NCBI GenBank assembly: GCA_003427395.1
Contig: BFEA01000263.1
Coordinates: 1,348,908 to 1,412,907 of the forward strand
Reading direction: 5' to 3'
Source of the DNA: Chara braunii
Taxonomy: Eukaryota > Streptophyta > Charophyceae > Charales > Characeae
Length of the DNA stretch: 64,000 bases
Positions 1 through 10,152 of this stretch are shown here, piece after piece. The position numbers were made by a program, and so were the translations under genes. Below the pieces are notes generated by a model. The model had not been told where the DNA came from. It ran no database searches and saw nothing but the letters and a program-made list of their open reading frames with translations. Within the stretch, counting starts at the first letter, position 1, and each line of letters begins with the position of its first letter.

Positions 1-490
1 CGAAACAAATGAGGGCCTAAAAATAGCCCAGGGCCTAAGAATAGCCCTCCGTTTCAGGCTGGAAAAACTCTGGGTCTGAAAGACCCAGAAATAGGCTGAA
101 ACGGAGTAGGGCCTGCAGACCCTCGTTTTTCAGTTTTCAGGCTGAAACGACCGGGGCCTGTAGATCCTAAGTTTTAGGCTTTTAGGCTGAATGTCCGGGA
201 CGGGTCCTACAGGGCCCGTGTGGCTACCCAGTATGCCACATATAAGCTTCACTTCAAGGCGCCTGGGTGACAGGTTGAAGATCCCATAGGCTGTTACCAG
301 CGAGCCACTCAAGGCTGCCTTTCTACTGCCATGTACCCCCCTAACAGGCCATAGGGAATTGCTTCCACTACTTGCCAAGGCACCCAAAATACCTCCCAAT
401 TGAGTTCCCCCTTGTCATCCAGCTGAAATAGCACAGGCCTGAGATCTGCAAACTGCAACATCCCTTCCTGATCTTTCCATTCTTCACCCC
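1..490. other. Unassigned left flank
   Basis: No gene is recognised. The first 200 bases repeat short GGCCTAAA and AGGCTGAAACG motifs and contain a strong hairpin. The minus strand is open from 605 to 309 (98 codons), but the protein resembles no family I know and its start lies inside LTR sequence, so I do not call it a gene. Confidence 0.5.
47..106. repeat. Two-step perfect hairpin
   Basis: The outer arms CTCCGTTTCAG and CTGAAACGGAG pair over 11 bp. The inner arms CTGGGTCT and AGACCCAG pair over 8 bp around a GAA loop. Function is unknown. Confidence 0.75.
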
Positions 491-819
491 TGTAATGGCT
501 CGCCATAACACAGACTGAGAACTCTGCTGATTTCTGAGTTCTGCCGATGGAATTGCAAGGAAAATGAGCAATAGCGAGATGCCAATAAGCAGATTGCACA
601 ATCACATTGAAGGCCAGATAGTATCACCGTGTCCAGAAAGCAGAAATGCACCAATATAACACCAACGAAGATTCGTAACACTGAAAACCAATGTCAATGA
701 GAGCTTGCTCTCGCCACCACCAACATGAGTGTCCAGCCCCTATCTCCCTACTTGGCGCTCGGCGCCCAGCCTACTTCCTACACAGCTACAGTCTGCCTAC
801 TAATTGACAATGCAATTGT

Positions 820-827
820 TGACGTCA
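820..827. promoter_or_regulatory. TGACGTCA bZIP-type palindrome in LTR
   Basis: The same 8-mer sits at the equivalent place in the F LTR (3643), the B 5' LTR (21251) and the B 3' LTR (29074). TGACGTCA is a known C-box/CRE bZIP-binding core. That it acts as an LTR promoter site is inference. Confidence 0.45.
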
Positions 828-904
828 GCAGCCCACGAAGTACTTGAAGATGCCGCCCATAGCATACCAGGTATGTGCCCTCACATCATCATCATCATCT
901 TACT

Positions 905-1085
905 CCCACGTCTTCCCTCTGTATAACCGAAGACCATTATATTATACAAAAGACTCTATTTATATAAAATACTATTTATATAAAATACTATATAATTACA
1001 TTGCATTGTATTCAACAAAGTAAATATTATATTAATATTATATTCAACATATTAAGGGAATCAAAAATAGTAAGTAGAATGGTGC
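905..1085. other. AT-rich block inside the solo LTR
   Basis: An (ATC)n start is followed by a very AT-rich stretch with duplicated TTTATATAAAATACTA units. It has no counterpart at this position in the B LTRs, so it is a secondary insertion or expansion. No terminal repeats or ORF are visible. Confidence 0.5.
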
Positions 1086-2750
1086 TGCCCTCAGCAGCGC
1101 CCTGCTCCCTGCACGACCGCACGCGCTAGCACCTCGCCTCTCAGTGCCAGCAGCAGCCCATGAGCGTCCGCTCCAGCAGCGCTGCCGCTAGCATGCGAGT
1201 GCCTGAATGAGCTCCCGACAGTGAGCTCTTTCCTATATGGAAAGAGCCTGGCTGGCCTGGGCCTGGGCCTAGAAGCTTCCGGTAGGCCCCAGGGTGCTGC
1301 GCCTCTGGTGCAGCTACTGGGCCTCATTCGGTTGGGCCTCCTAACTGTCTGTGTATGAGGCTGCGATTCTCGCCCAGGGCCTGTACTTTTCTGAAAGGCA
1401 CGGTAGGCCGTAGAATGTCTCGCTGCTCGGCCTGTGTTTCCCTCAACCAACTGACGCGACGAAACTGCCTGGACCCCCGAATACGAATTTGACAGCTTAG
1501 GGCCTCTCGCGATTTGTTAGGCCCGCCTTCACTTAGGGCGGGCACATATGCAACAGGGGGCCCTTAGGCCTGCCAAGGTCCCCGATCCTCGCAGAATGGA
1601 TGCCTTGCTGAGATTCCCGCATTCTGCTGAGTTTTCTAAGTCTGTGTGTGTGTGCGTGCTTGGTGACCTGCGTGCCTGTCTGAGTGCTTGGCAGCCTGAG
1701 CTTGTGTGTGACCCGCAAGGGTACTTGCTTGTTTGGGAGGCCCATAGGGCCGGTACTGACCTGTGGCCGTGACATTGAGGGTTGCAGCAGGGGAAAACAC
1801 TCAAGTGGCGGGGCAAGAGGCCCTTGACACTTAGAGCAGCGGAAAAACACTCGAGTAGCAGGTAGGCTGGTACCACACCATGTAAAAGTAGATGTGCCGG
1901 GTACTTGAGGCTGAGTAGAAAAGACAAGAAAAGTTGGCATTTTTAGAGGCCCAGTAGTTGTAGGCTAGGTCTAGGTGGGTACCAGTCCAACCAGTCTGAG
2001 TCTAAGGCCTGTACAGGCAATATCAGCGCCTGCAATGATGTTTCCCTCCGAAAAGGAGGAGGTACGGGTTGCTTGGAGGCCCCGCGGCCTAGGATGTCAC
2101 CGCCCAAGAGACAAGTAGGCCGCTATATCCCCAGGTTGAGCGAAGTGCTCCTCCTCATTTGCGGTAAGTTTGGACATCGTGCTGCTTGAGCAAGCACCAG
2201 CCTTCAGAATGCTGGTGCAGGGAGGAGCGCTTGGCAGAGCAGCGCTCGGAGGAAGGAGGAGGCCGGGAGATTCCACCGTGGCTATGGTGGAGCTCTACAG
2301 GTAAGAGGAGGAAGGAGAGGGTGACCAGGAGGGAGAGAGGCGAGGTGCCTACCTGGCTATGGTGGCCACCATCTTCATCACCTCGTTAGGCACTGCATCA
2401 GGAAGGCCTTAGTGGGTTTGCGCCGCACCAAGAAGCTCCGAGGCAGAGTCAGGCATGGCGGCCTGAGTAGCAGCGGGCATAGCTGCTTTGTGTTGTCCTT
2501 TGCACAGCTGGGCAAGGCCCTGGTAGTCCGCCATAGCCTCGGAATTCGAGAAGGAAGGTAAGAGTGGCCATGGCTATGGTGGACCTCATGTGGTGTTTGC
2601 AGTAGAAGAGGGATTCAGACATTGATTCTGGTTCAGCCATTCAACATTATTATTATTATTTATTGTTTGAATAAGAGGGGAGGAGAACAGGAGGAGGAGA
2701 GTGGTTGGCGAAGGAGGAGGGACTTATCATTGGTCTTTGCTGGTGTACAT

Positions 2751-2824
2751 CTTCTTCTTCTTCTTCCTTCTTCTTCTTCTTCTTCTTCTTCTTCTTCTTC
2801 TTCTTCTTCTTCTTCTTCTTCTTT
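2751..2824 (+). repeat. (TTC)n microsatellite in C-family LTR
   Basis: A nearly pure CTT repeat of about 70 bp. The other two C-family LTRs have short interrupted pyrimidine tracts here (about 37530 and 46905), so the expansion is private to this copy. Confidence 0.9.
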
Positions 2825-2829
2825 CCCTC

Positions 2830-3939
2830 TGTGAGGACTGTGTCCTCATGGGGCCCTAGACAACATGCATATATTCTGGACTGTGGCCCCCAGCAAGCCT
2901 CGTGCCCACCCTAAGTGAAGGCGGGCCTGCATATACACGAGAGGCCCTTATCTCAGCATTTTCCAATGTGGGTATGACAGTTGCGGCACGTCAGTTGGTT
3001 GAAGTGCAACCTGGGCCTCACCCTGGGCTCTATCCAGAAGCAGCAGCTGTGTCAAGCAGTTGAGCCCAGGACGCAGGTGGTTGCGCCCTGGGCACACACA
3101 GCGTGAGGCTGACAGAACACGAAGTGGCCATGGGCCAATGAGAATGCAGCATTGTCGTCACACCTACCCGCAGGCCAATGCGAACACAGCAAACACTTGG
3201 AGCTTGGAGAATCCTGGGTGTGCCCAACTGCAAAGGGGCCCAGGCCCTCAGCTGTAGACTTGGGCCTGGGCACAGACACTGGGGCCTGACCAGAAGCTAC
3301 TGGAAACTTCCAGGGCCAGGCCCAGCAGCAGCAGTGACTCCCATATAGGGAGGACACCAGCCAGTGTTTGGCATTCAGGCCTTAGCAGGCGATGCGGACA
3401 CGCTGCTGCGCTTCTGCGCTGGTGTCTGCGTTAGCTGGCTGGCCGGGCGCGCGCACAGGTGCTGAGGTGAGCGGCGCTGCAAGAGCAGCGGGGCGCACAG
3501 CAGCCATAGCCGGGCTGCAGGGGCGCAAAGGCAGGTGATGGCGAAGGTGGTCTTCGGGTAGGAGGCGCATGAGGGAGTCCAAGGGGTGATGAGAGGAGAC
3601 AAGAGAACGTACCTGGTGTATGTGGGAGGTCGGCATTGGTGTTGACGTCATGTACATTGGTCTTCGACGGCGAAGTGAGCCTGTTGCTCGAACGTAGATA
3701 GGATAGATAGGCAGAGTAGAGTAGGCTGGGCACTGGGCGCCGTACAGCAGGAGCGACATTGGAGACTGTGTTGATGTGGCCTGAGGCCTTGGACATTGGC
3801 TCATGAGTTCATTGTATCGCTCTTATTTGGATGGAATCTTGGTGCATTTGAGCTCTCTGCTGTGTACATGACTATCTGGACTTCTGTGTGATTGTGCAAC
3901 TTGGTTTTCTGTTTATCGCTCTCGCTCATATTCCTTGCA
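2830..3939 (+). mobile_element. 5' LTR of element F (B family)
   Basis: It starts TGTGAGG right after a CCCTC tract of the C-family LTR and ends TTCCTTGCA next to a primer-binding site. It shares CCCTAAGTGAAGGCGGGC, GTCAGTTGGTTGA, TGACGTCA, the GCTCTTATTTGG block and the CTTGCA end with the B LTRs, in order. The matching 3' LTR is not visible: the LTR after the linked pol gene (18133) has an unrelated start, so F is a 5' fragment or part of a chimera. Confidence 0.75.
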
Positions 3940-3955
3940 ATTTGGTATCGGAGCT
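3940..3955 (+). promoter_or_regulatory. Primer-binding site (tRNA-iMet type)
   Basis: TTTGGTATCGGAGC directly follows the LTR end. The plant iMet tRNA 3' end gives TGGTATCAGAGC, one mismatch away. This is where minus-strand DNA synthesis would begin and it fixes the LTR boundary. Confidence 0.8.
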
Positions 3956-5196
3956 AGTTCGACCGCCAGTACTTGGCGCTGGTGACATTGTTACTTGGTG
4001 TGTTCACGAAGCTTCTATGCAGTAAGGCTACATTGGCGCTGGCATGTTGGGCCCACACCCGGGTATAGGGGTGTGTCGCCGGAAGGCAGTGGCGACAACA
4101 GATGTATGTGTAATGATGAGAACATGCTGATGTGGCATTTTGACTGAGGTGGCACTGCATTAAGTTGTGGGTGGTACCGAAGCTACGACCGGTCATCGAA
4201 ATGCACATTGGCTCAATTGGTGAGAAATCTGTGGTTGAGGGCAGGTATCTCCAGGTACGTTGTTCCCTTACCTTACCTTCCCTCTCAATCTCTTGTTACC
4301 GTGAGGAAGTGAGTCCAACCTCGAGTGTCCTCTTTTAAGAAAGGAGTTGTGAGCGCTCTACCTTGAGAGACGACATTCTTCGCGGTGGCGCATCTGGCAG
4401 GAGAGGGCGGTGCCTCTGAAGGGCCCTGGTCGAAGCACGGGTCACGGTCACCATGCCAACCCATGGGAGTAGTACACACATGCCATGCTGCTTTGTCCTT
4501 TCAGGCTCTTAGCTACGCTAATAGAGGGATCTTGGACAGACCAGTCCTATGTAGACGCATACCAGACCGTCTATAAACATTTCTGGCGGGAATCTGAACT
4601 GTACACTGGTTGTGATCGTCGTCCTGTCTGTGACATTAAATAATTCCTGAGGACCTTGGGGGCTGTCCTTAAAATGCCTCTTGATCAGCCAGATCAGTCA
4701 GACGTAAGGCTCGTTGCACGCAAGGGTAAATAAAGGGCAGTTCTGGTCATAAGCGAGTTCCTGGGCACAAGGGTGGGCCGTTAATGCACACCTTAGTCAC
4801 TGTTGCTTGATGATGCGAACAGATACGTTGGATACAAGCGAAGGAAGATTCCAATTGGTGCTCAACTACGGACACAACTATTTCCATTGTGCATATATCT
4901 GCTCTCATGATTTATTTTTATTTTGACTAGTTGGTGGACAGACTGCTAACACCTAACAGACAGCTTAGACTGGAATTGTAGTGTTCTACCGTAGCCAATT
5001 CTTCTCGACACTACTGTGAGTGAAACTAGTCAAGATAGGAGTAGACATATGAATAGTCTGTGTGAATGTTACTGACATTGCTTAAATGGTAGTCTAGGTT
5101 ATTTACGGGTTATTAGTTTATTTTTAATCATTTTTAAACCCGGCCAGACACATGTTGTGGTGAGGGCACTAGTGCAGACAGTGAACTGCCTAGCTG
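3940..5196 (+). other. Long untranslated leader of F
   Basis: About 1.25 kb without a credible ORF lies between the LTR and gag. Long blocks match the B leader (21518-22771): CTTACCGTGAGGA, GGAGAGGGCGGTGC, GGGCCCTGG, TCACGGTCACCATGCCA, a GTCTATAAA motif, TGTGATCGTCGTCCTGTCTG and GTAAGGCTCG. This much conservation outside coding DNA suggests a structural role (packaging, translation or promoter), but the role is inference. Confidence 0.65.
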
Positions 5197-5970
5197 ATGA
5201 CCGGAACAGAGAGGGAGGAAGGAGTAGCTGACGATAGGAGACAAACACGACGAGATACACGTAGATTTCCGGTAGTGTTTCAGGTTCTGTTACCACGGGA
5301 CGAAAGAAGTTTTCGGGCCGAAGCAAGGGCCCGACATTTGCAAACCGCTAGGGAGGCAGCAGCAGTTGCAGAGCATGCTTTAGCGGAGGCTGCAGCAAGT
5401 GCTGAAGCTATGGCTGCTCCAGCATCGACCTCCCAAGGTCAGCAGACGTCAGGAACTTTCGCCATGTCCTTTGTCTCATCTAGTGGGACAAATGCAGGAC
5501 CCTCCACCAGTCAGATGGTCGGTTCGCAGTACAGCCAGCCACCCCGCCCACCCACTAGAGAGGAGTCGGAACTCCAGTAGGTAGAGCTACTCCGCATTTA
5601 GTTAGAGAAGCAACTTAGGGAAACAACTATAAGACAAGATCAGATTAAGAAATGCAAAGCCAAATTGGAGAGCAGAGAGGCAGATAAGGCTGCACTAGAA
5701 GGGGTAGACAATTCGACCTTGGATGATCTAGGAAAGATCTTCCGGGCAAACCTGTTAAACATGAATGAGTATCTTGACATTCGACTAGATGAAATTCAGT
5801 CAACCCTTGACCAGATATTGAGAGCAGTGCAGGGAAGGGGAGGACCACTACCCTCTAGCAGTGACACGTCAACAACACGTCAGCCGACAACCGTGCCACG
5901 TCAGCAGCCGAGTAGTGCCACGTCAGCAGTAGGGAGTGCCACATCAGCAGGCCCCCGGCCTGGTCTATGC
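5197..5970 (+). pseudogene. gag: gag N-terminal region of F (broken)
   Basis: The reading frame continues through in-frame TAG codons at 5578 and 5599. Its layout matches the start of B gag (22772-23527): a basic N-terminus, an Ala/Ser/Gln-rich linker, a TAG after a Gln codon at the same place, a charged helix, and a segment with NSTLDDLGKIFRANLLNMNE followed by DEIQSTLDQILRAVQGR. The segment looks like coiled coil. There is no capsid domain or zinc knuckle, because the frame gives way near 5970 to a different gag. Both stops are explained by CAG to TAG. Confidence 0.6.
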
Positions 5971-7426
5971 TAGCACGCTCGCAAACCGCCGTCATGGACC
6001 AGAAGTCCGGGGAAACGGCCGAGGCCTATCAGGCCCGGATGCTGGCTTTGATTACCGAAGCCAAGCAACGAGCGGATGCGGTAGCAGCCGCAGAGAAGAA
6101 AAAGGCGGAGGACGCCGAGAAGGCACGTCTGTTGGCGATCGAACTGCAACGCTAGCACGACGAGTCAGCAGCAAGGGCTACAGTTGAAGAACGCAGTCAA
6201 CGACGCGAGAAGATATTTAGCGAGGAGAGAGCTGCTCACGATGGCAACAGCATGGTGGACTGAGGCCGAAGGTGGCGAATTCAGCGACAGCGGACCTCGC
6301 ATCTTGCTGTTGCTCTCCCACCTCACGGACCTCCTGGCAACGTGCATTGCACAACAGGAGGACATCCATAGCCTTGACGACTCGGTGAAGAACCAGCAAC
6401 GGTCGTTGGATCAGGTCAACAGCCGCCTCCAGCAGCTGGAGCAACGACCCGTTGCCGCCCCCGTCGCCAGCTCCTCCAACACTTCTAACCGCCTCGACGC
6501 ATTGGAAGTTGACGTCGGTGCACTCAAGGACGACGTGCAGCTACAGCAAACCGCAACTGAACAACTTGAGCAGCGGATCTGCACTGCCGCCACTCACTCG
6601 AGCACGTCACAATGCGAATCGACTCCGAAGTTCGACGGTCAGGAGATCTTCTGCGACGCGACGAAGACCGACCCGATTCCGTGGTTCCGCCAGTTCGAGC
6701 TCAAGTTGCAGCTGCACCATGTCAGTGAAGCGAAGCACCACGCGTACGTATACTCCCGATTGGGGGGCGCGTGCCAAGTGTGGATGGACAACCTCTTGTA
6801 TAAGTACGGCGTGGTGGCGGCCGACTTGCATACCAAGATCAGCTGGGATGATCTAAAGGCAGCGTGGCATAAGCGGTTCCAAATAGAGCCGCCATAAATC
6901 GAAGCAATGGACAAATTGCCGACTTTCTCACAAGGCACGATGCCGAGTGGCGATTGGATGCCGAGTTCCAACGCTTGACATCTATACCAGACGTCCCGAT
7001 GGGCTTCATGGTCGTCAAAGACTACTTCATTTCGAGGTCGTGTCCAGCGCTGGGAAACGCCTTGACTCAAGTTGCGGACACGCTCACTACAACAGCGGAG
7101 CTCTTCGACAAGGACGCGCAGATTATTGTCACGAACGTGGAGGCCAAGAACCTCAACCGTTCTTCTGCGGTAGGCTCGAGCAGAGAACAGCATCGGTCGA
7201 AAGTGGTCGTGGTCGCGGCGACAATGCCAACCGACCCTTCAAGCGAGGCCGTGTCTGCCAATGAAGGGGACAGACTCGCAGCCGCCCGGGATAGTGGCCG
7301 CCCCGACAGAGGCCGAGGACGCGGCAAAAGGAAGACAAACACCACATCAAACACTGGGCCTGGCGCAGCAGCTCAAGCTCCATGGAACCACTACGGTCTC
7401 TCGGAACACGTATACAAGCTATGAAC
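5971..7426 (+). pseudogene. gag: Element A gag (matrix/capsid region), frameshifted
   Basis: The first good ATG is at 5994. An Ala/Glu/Lys-rich coiled coil runs to an in-frame TAG near 6153. The frame at 6184-6897 then holds a heptad-rich helix (about 6330-6570) and a Ty3-type capsid segment with KFDGQEIFCDATKTDPIPWF, followed by a LGGACQVWMD block and a WDDLKAAWHKRF block typical of retrotransposon gag. After a frameshift near 6897 the rest runs in the 6954 frame to a basic Gly/Arg tail. I see no intact CX2CX4HX4C knuckle. The product would have packaged element RNA in the cytoplasm. Confidence 0.7.
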
Positions 7427-7526
7427 GAGATTCCGCTATTGTTTGTGGTGCAACAACGATCTCCACGAAACAGTGGTCTGTCCCTTGAAAGGCAAGGGCA
7501 AATCGGGAAACTGAGCACCGTCGGGA

Positions 7527-8330
7527 GTGAGTCGACGACACTCTCAACACCTTCGGAACCGGTTGCTTTCCAGGCGACCGCCCTTCATTCCGAGGCACAT
7601 GCGGAAGTCGATAGTCCTCCTTTTTTTATATTCGTATGAGGACTATGCTTCCCGGCTCGTTCCTACGCAGGGTACTCATGCTCAAGGACAAAACGTGTGT
7701 GCGGCATCTTGTCCGTCCGGCAGCGGGGACTTATCGTCTTCACGGGATTTGGCGCACGAGTTCAACATAGAGGCCTTGGACCCGCTGACGTCCGAGGATT
7801 TCGCATGGCTTCTTCTCCCGACCACTGGCCGCTTATCGGGACCGCAATGCGCAACACTATGTGCTCATCTTCACACGTATCTATCCTTCTATGCACCACC
7901 AACTTCGCCGATGGATGACGAAGTTGCGGTGGGGGACATCCTTGCGTATGTTACGAAGGTGGCCCGCGAGTTTCGCAAGCAGCGGTATGATGACAACAAC
8001 ACACCGCTCCTCTATGTCTGCATCCAAGTTGGGCAAGTCTCCTGCAACGCTTTGCTGGATAGCGGCGCGTCTCACAATTTCATGAGCCAAGCCCTTATGC
8101 AAAGGGCTGGCCTTGGCGCACAAGTTCGGAGGAAGGCAAACCCGACGACGATCAAGTTGGTAGACGGAAAGACGCAACAACTTCCCGACCGCTATATCGA
8201 AGCCGTCCCGGTGTACTTCGCACCTCATGCATGCGAACCGGTGACGTTCGACATTTTGGACAAGGACTTCGATATTATTTTGGGAATGCCTTGGCTTGCC
8301 AGTGCGGATCACACGGTCAACTTCCACTGA
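7527..8330 (+). CDS. Element A aspartic protease region
   Basis: This 267-codon frame contains a retropepsin fold. ALLDSGASHNFMS gives the catalytic D-S-G near codon 179, and FDIILGMPWLASADH supplies the hydrophobic-hydrophobic-G motif near the C-terminus. Ty3 proteases cut the Gag-Pol precursor. It is one of two proteases in the window with a canonical D-S-G. It is open but frameshifted relative to gag and RT, so the polyprotein is not continuous. Confidence 0.75.
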   Translation: MSRRHSQHLRNRLLSRRPPFIPRHMRKSIVLLFLYSYEDYASRLVPTQGTHAQGQNVCAASCPSGSGDLSSSRDLAHEFNIEALDPLTSEDFAWLLLPTTGRLSGPQCATLCAHLHTYLSFYAPPTSPMDDEVAVGDILAYVTKVAREFRKQRYDDNNTPLLYVCIQVGQVSCNALLDSGASHNFMSQALMQRAGLGAQVRRKANPTTIKLVDGKTQQLPDRYIEAVPVYFAPHACEPVTFDILDKDFDIILGMPWLASADHTVNFH

Positions 8331-9300
8331 AGGACTCCTACCTTTCGGGATGCCTTCGGCGCCGAAGTGCCGTGTACTATTCCTCTTCCGCACCCTTCGA
8401 TCCGGTGCCAAGTGGTGACGGCCAAGTCGTTCCGGGCTACTTGCGCTTACGAGCAGCCTATCTCGACGAGATAGGCCTATGTTTCCTACGGACCGTCGCG
8501 GTAGCCGACTCTTCACCCACGGACTTGTCCTCAGACCCCCGTGTGGCGCGGTTGTTTGACGAGTTCGCCGACATCTTCGAGTCACCTACCGGTGTGGTGC
8601 CTGATCGGCCGATCTCTCAAGAGATCATTCTTGAGGCCGGTGTCGTGCCGCCGAAAGGTCGCATTTATCGCATGAGCGAGGAGGAGCTTACGGTCCACGC
8701 GCAACTCAACGACTTGTTGGACAAGGGCTGGATCCGCCCTAGTAGCTCCCCATATGGAGCGCCAGTTCTCTTCGTACGGAAGAAGAACAAGGATCTATGA
8801 TTGTGCATCGAGTACCCCAAGATCAACGTGCAAACCGTCAAGAATGCGGGGCCTCTTCCTCGTATTGACGATCTTCTTGAGCGATTGGGCGGCGCGGAGT
8901 ACTTTCACAAGTTGGACTTGAGGTTGGGTTATCATCAGATTTCAATCCGCCCGAACGATCGCTATAAATCCACGTTCAAGACGCGGTATGGGCATTTTGA
9001 ATGGGTGGTCATGCCTTTTGGCCTCACCAATGGCCCGGCGACCTTTCAAGCGGCAATGACCAACGAGTTCCGTGCGATATTGGACCAGTTCGTGCTGGTC
9101 TACTTAGACGATATCCTCGTCTATAGCCGGACATTGGAGGATCATCTTGAGCACCTTCGGCGAGTGTTGGAGACGCTTCGCCTCGCCAAGTACAAAGTCA
9201 ACCATGACAAGTGCGAATTTGTCGCAAGAGCTGGAATCCTTGGGCCATTTCGTCACATCGGAGGGCATCAGTCCGTTGTCGGACATGATTCAAGCCATCC
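8331..9300 (+). pseudogene. pol: Element A reverse transcriptase
   Basis: A Ty3 RT spread over two frames. The linker (RVARLFDEFADIFESPTG) and fingers (YGAPVLFVRKKNKDL) end at a TGA near 8798, where CGA (Arg) is expected. The frame then continues with IEYPKINVQTVKNAGPLPRI and LDLRLGYHQI, and the YLDD active site is at 9101-9112. A frameshift near 9230 moves the thumb and connection to the frame open from 9147. Y-L-D-D and the first catalytic Asp (LDLR) are kept, so the loss is by stop and frameshift rather than active-site change. Confidence 0.85.
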
Positions 9301-9900
9301 AAGAGTGGCCGGAGCCGCGGAACGTTACGGATGTCCATTTGTTCCTTGGCCTTGCCAGCTACTACCAACGTTTCATCAAGGGATACTCGAAGATCGCGAC
9401 TCACTTAACCAAGCTTCAATGTGAGGATCGGTCGTTCGACTTCGGAGAGGATGCACGAGAATCATTTTTGGCCCTTAAAGATGTGTTATTATCCACGGAG
9501 GTCTTGCGCATATACGACCCGCTATTGCCAACTCGCGTCGCTACGGATGCGTCCGGCTATGGCATTGGTGTCGTCCTCGAACAACACGATGGTGTGGACT
9601 GGCACCCGGTCAAGTACTTCAGCAAGAAAGTGCCCATCGTGCACTCCATTGATGATGCAAGCAAGAAGGAGCTCCTAGCCTTCGTCCACGCGCTCAAGCG
9701 GTGGCGGCACTTCATCCTTGGTCGAAGCCAATTCCGATGGGTAACGGACAACAATCCATTGGTCTTCTACAAGACCCAAGACACCGTCAATAGCACCATC
9801 GCCCGTTGGATGACTTTCATCTACCAATTCGACTTCTTTCCCGATCACATTTCGGGGAAGTCTAACTGTTTTGCGGATGCTCTTTCACGGCGTCCGGATC
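9301..9900 (+). CDS. pol: Element A RNase H domain
   Basis: The frame open from 9147 to 10436 carries the RT connection (SYYQRFIKGYSKIA) and an RNase H with the catalytic motif VATDASGYGIGVVLEQ, the KKELLAFVHALKRWRHF helix containing the catalytic Glu, the TDNNPL motif and the ADALSRRP end. It would remove RNA from RNA/DNA hybrids during reverse transcription. It is uninterrupted here. Confidence 0.85.
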
Positions 9901-10118
9901 ATTGTACCACAATCTATTCGACCTTCGAGATCGACAACGACCTGTGGGACAGTTTCATCCGTGGCTACCAAGCCGACCCCGAGTTTCGCGACAAGTACGC
10001 GAATCGCTCCTCTCCTAATCCGGGCCCTTCTCACTACCGGATCCAAGAGGGGTACTTGCTTGTCCACACGCAGGGGAAGGACCTCCTTTGCGTGCCAAGC
10101 GACTCTCACTTGTGTACG
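9901..10118 (+). pseudogene. pol: Element A integrase N-terminal stub
   Basis: The usual spacer after ADALSRRP is followed by DLLCVPSDSHLCT, which lies just before the first His of the integrase HHCC zinc domain. The protein then loses all similarity to integrase. The missing continuation (TRLLGEFH...) reappears at about 17040, so an insertion has split this gene. Confidence 0.8.
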
Positions 10119-10126
10119 CTGTCGTA

Positions 10127-10152
10127 CCAAATACCCTTACAAGGGTATTTGG
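10127..10152. repeat. 26-bp near-terminal palindrome of HAE-1
   Basis: CCAAATACCCTT and AAGGGTATTTGG pair perfectly over 12 bp around a 2-base spacer, 8 bases from the junction with integrase. Confidence 0.85.

Larger units (their letters stand above)
554..1593 (-). mobile_element. Solo LTR of the B/F family, inserted in a C-family LTR
   Basis: Read on the minus strand it begins TGCGAGG, carries the CCCTAAGTGAAGGC block, GTCAGTTGGTTGA, the GGGCCTACCGGAAGCTTCT block and TGACGTCA, and ends CTTGCA. All of these occur in the same order in the B LTRs (20386-21517 and 28419-29340). The flanks are GGAAT on the left and GAATG on the right. An uninterrupted C LTR reads ATGGAATGAATGCC here, so GAAT is a 4-bp target duplication. 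No primer site or coding DNA follows, as expected after LTR-LTR recombination. Confidence 0.8.
491..2829 (+). mobile_element. C-family LTR remnant, interrupted at 554-1593
   Basis: The sequence starts with TGTAATGG and then matches the two LTRs of element C (36355-37647 and 45757-47040) line by line: the CACAGACTGAGA start, the GCCTTGCTGAG block, ACCCGCAAGGG, the TTTCCCTCCGAAA block, and the GAGTGGTTGGCGAAG block before a pyrimidine microsatellite. It is split by a B-family LTR in reverse orientation. It stops at 2829, where the F LTR begins, so the last ~100 bp of the family LTR are missing here. No internal coding region is attached, so it is a solo or truncated LTR. Confidence 0.8.

Noticed and set aside
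309-605. 98-codon minus-strand frame
   Set aside because: The start lies in the solo LTR and the protein matches no family I recognise; kept only as a note in the left flank.
2186-2389. 67-codon frame and similar short frames inside C-family LTRs
   Set aside because: Equivalent positions in the other two LTR copies differ by length changes that break the frame; LTR sequence, not genes.
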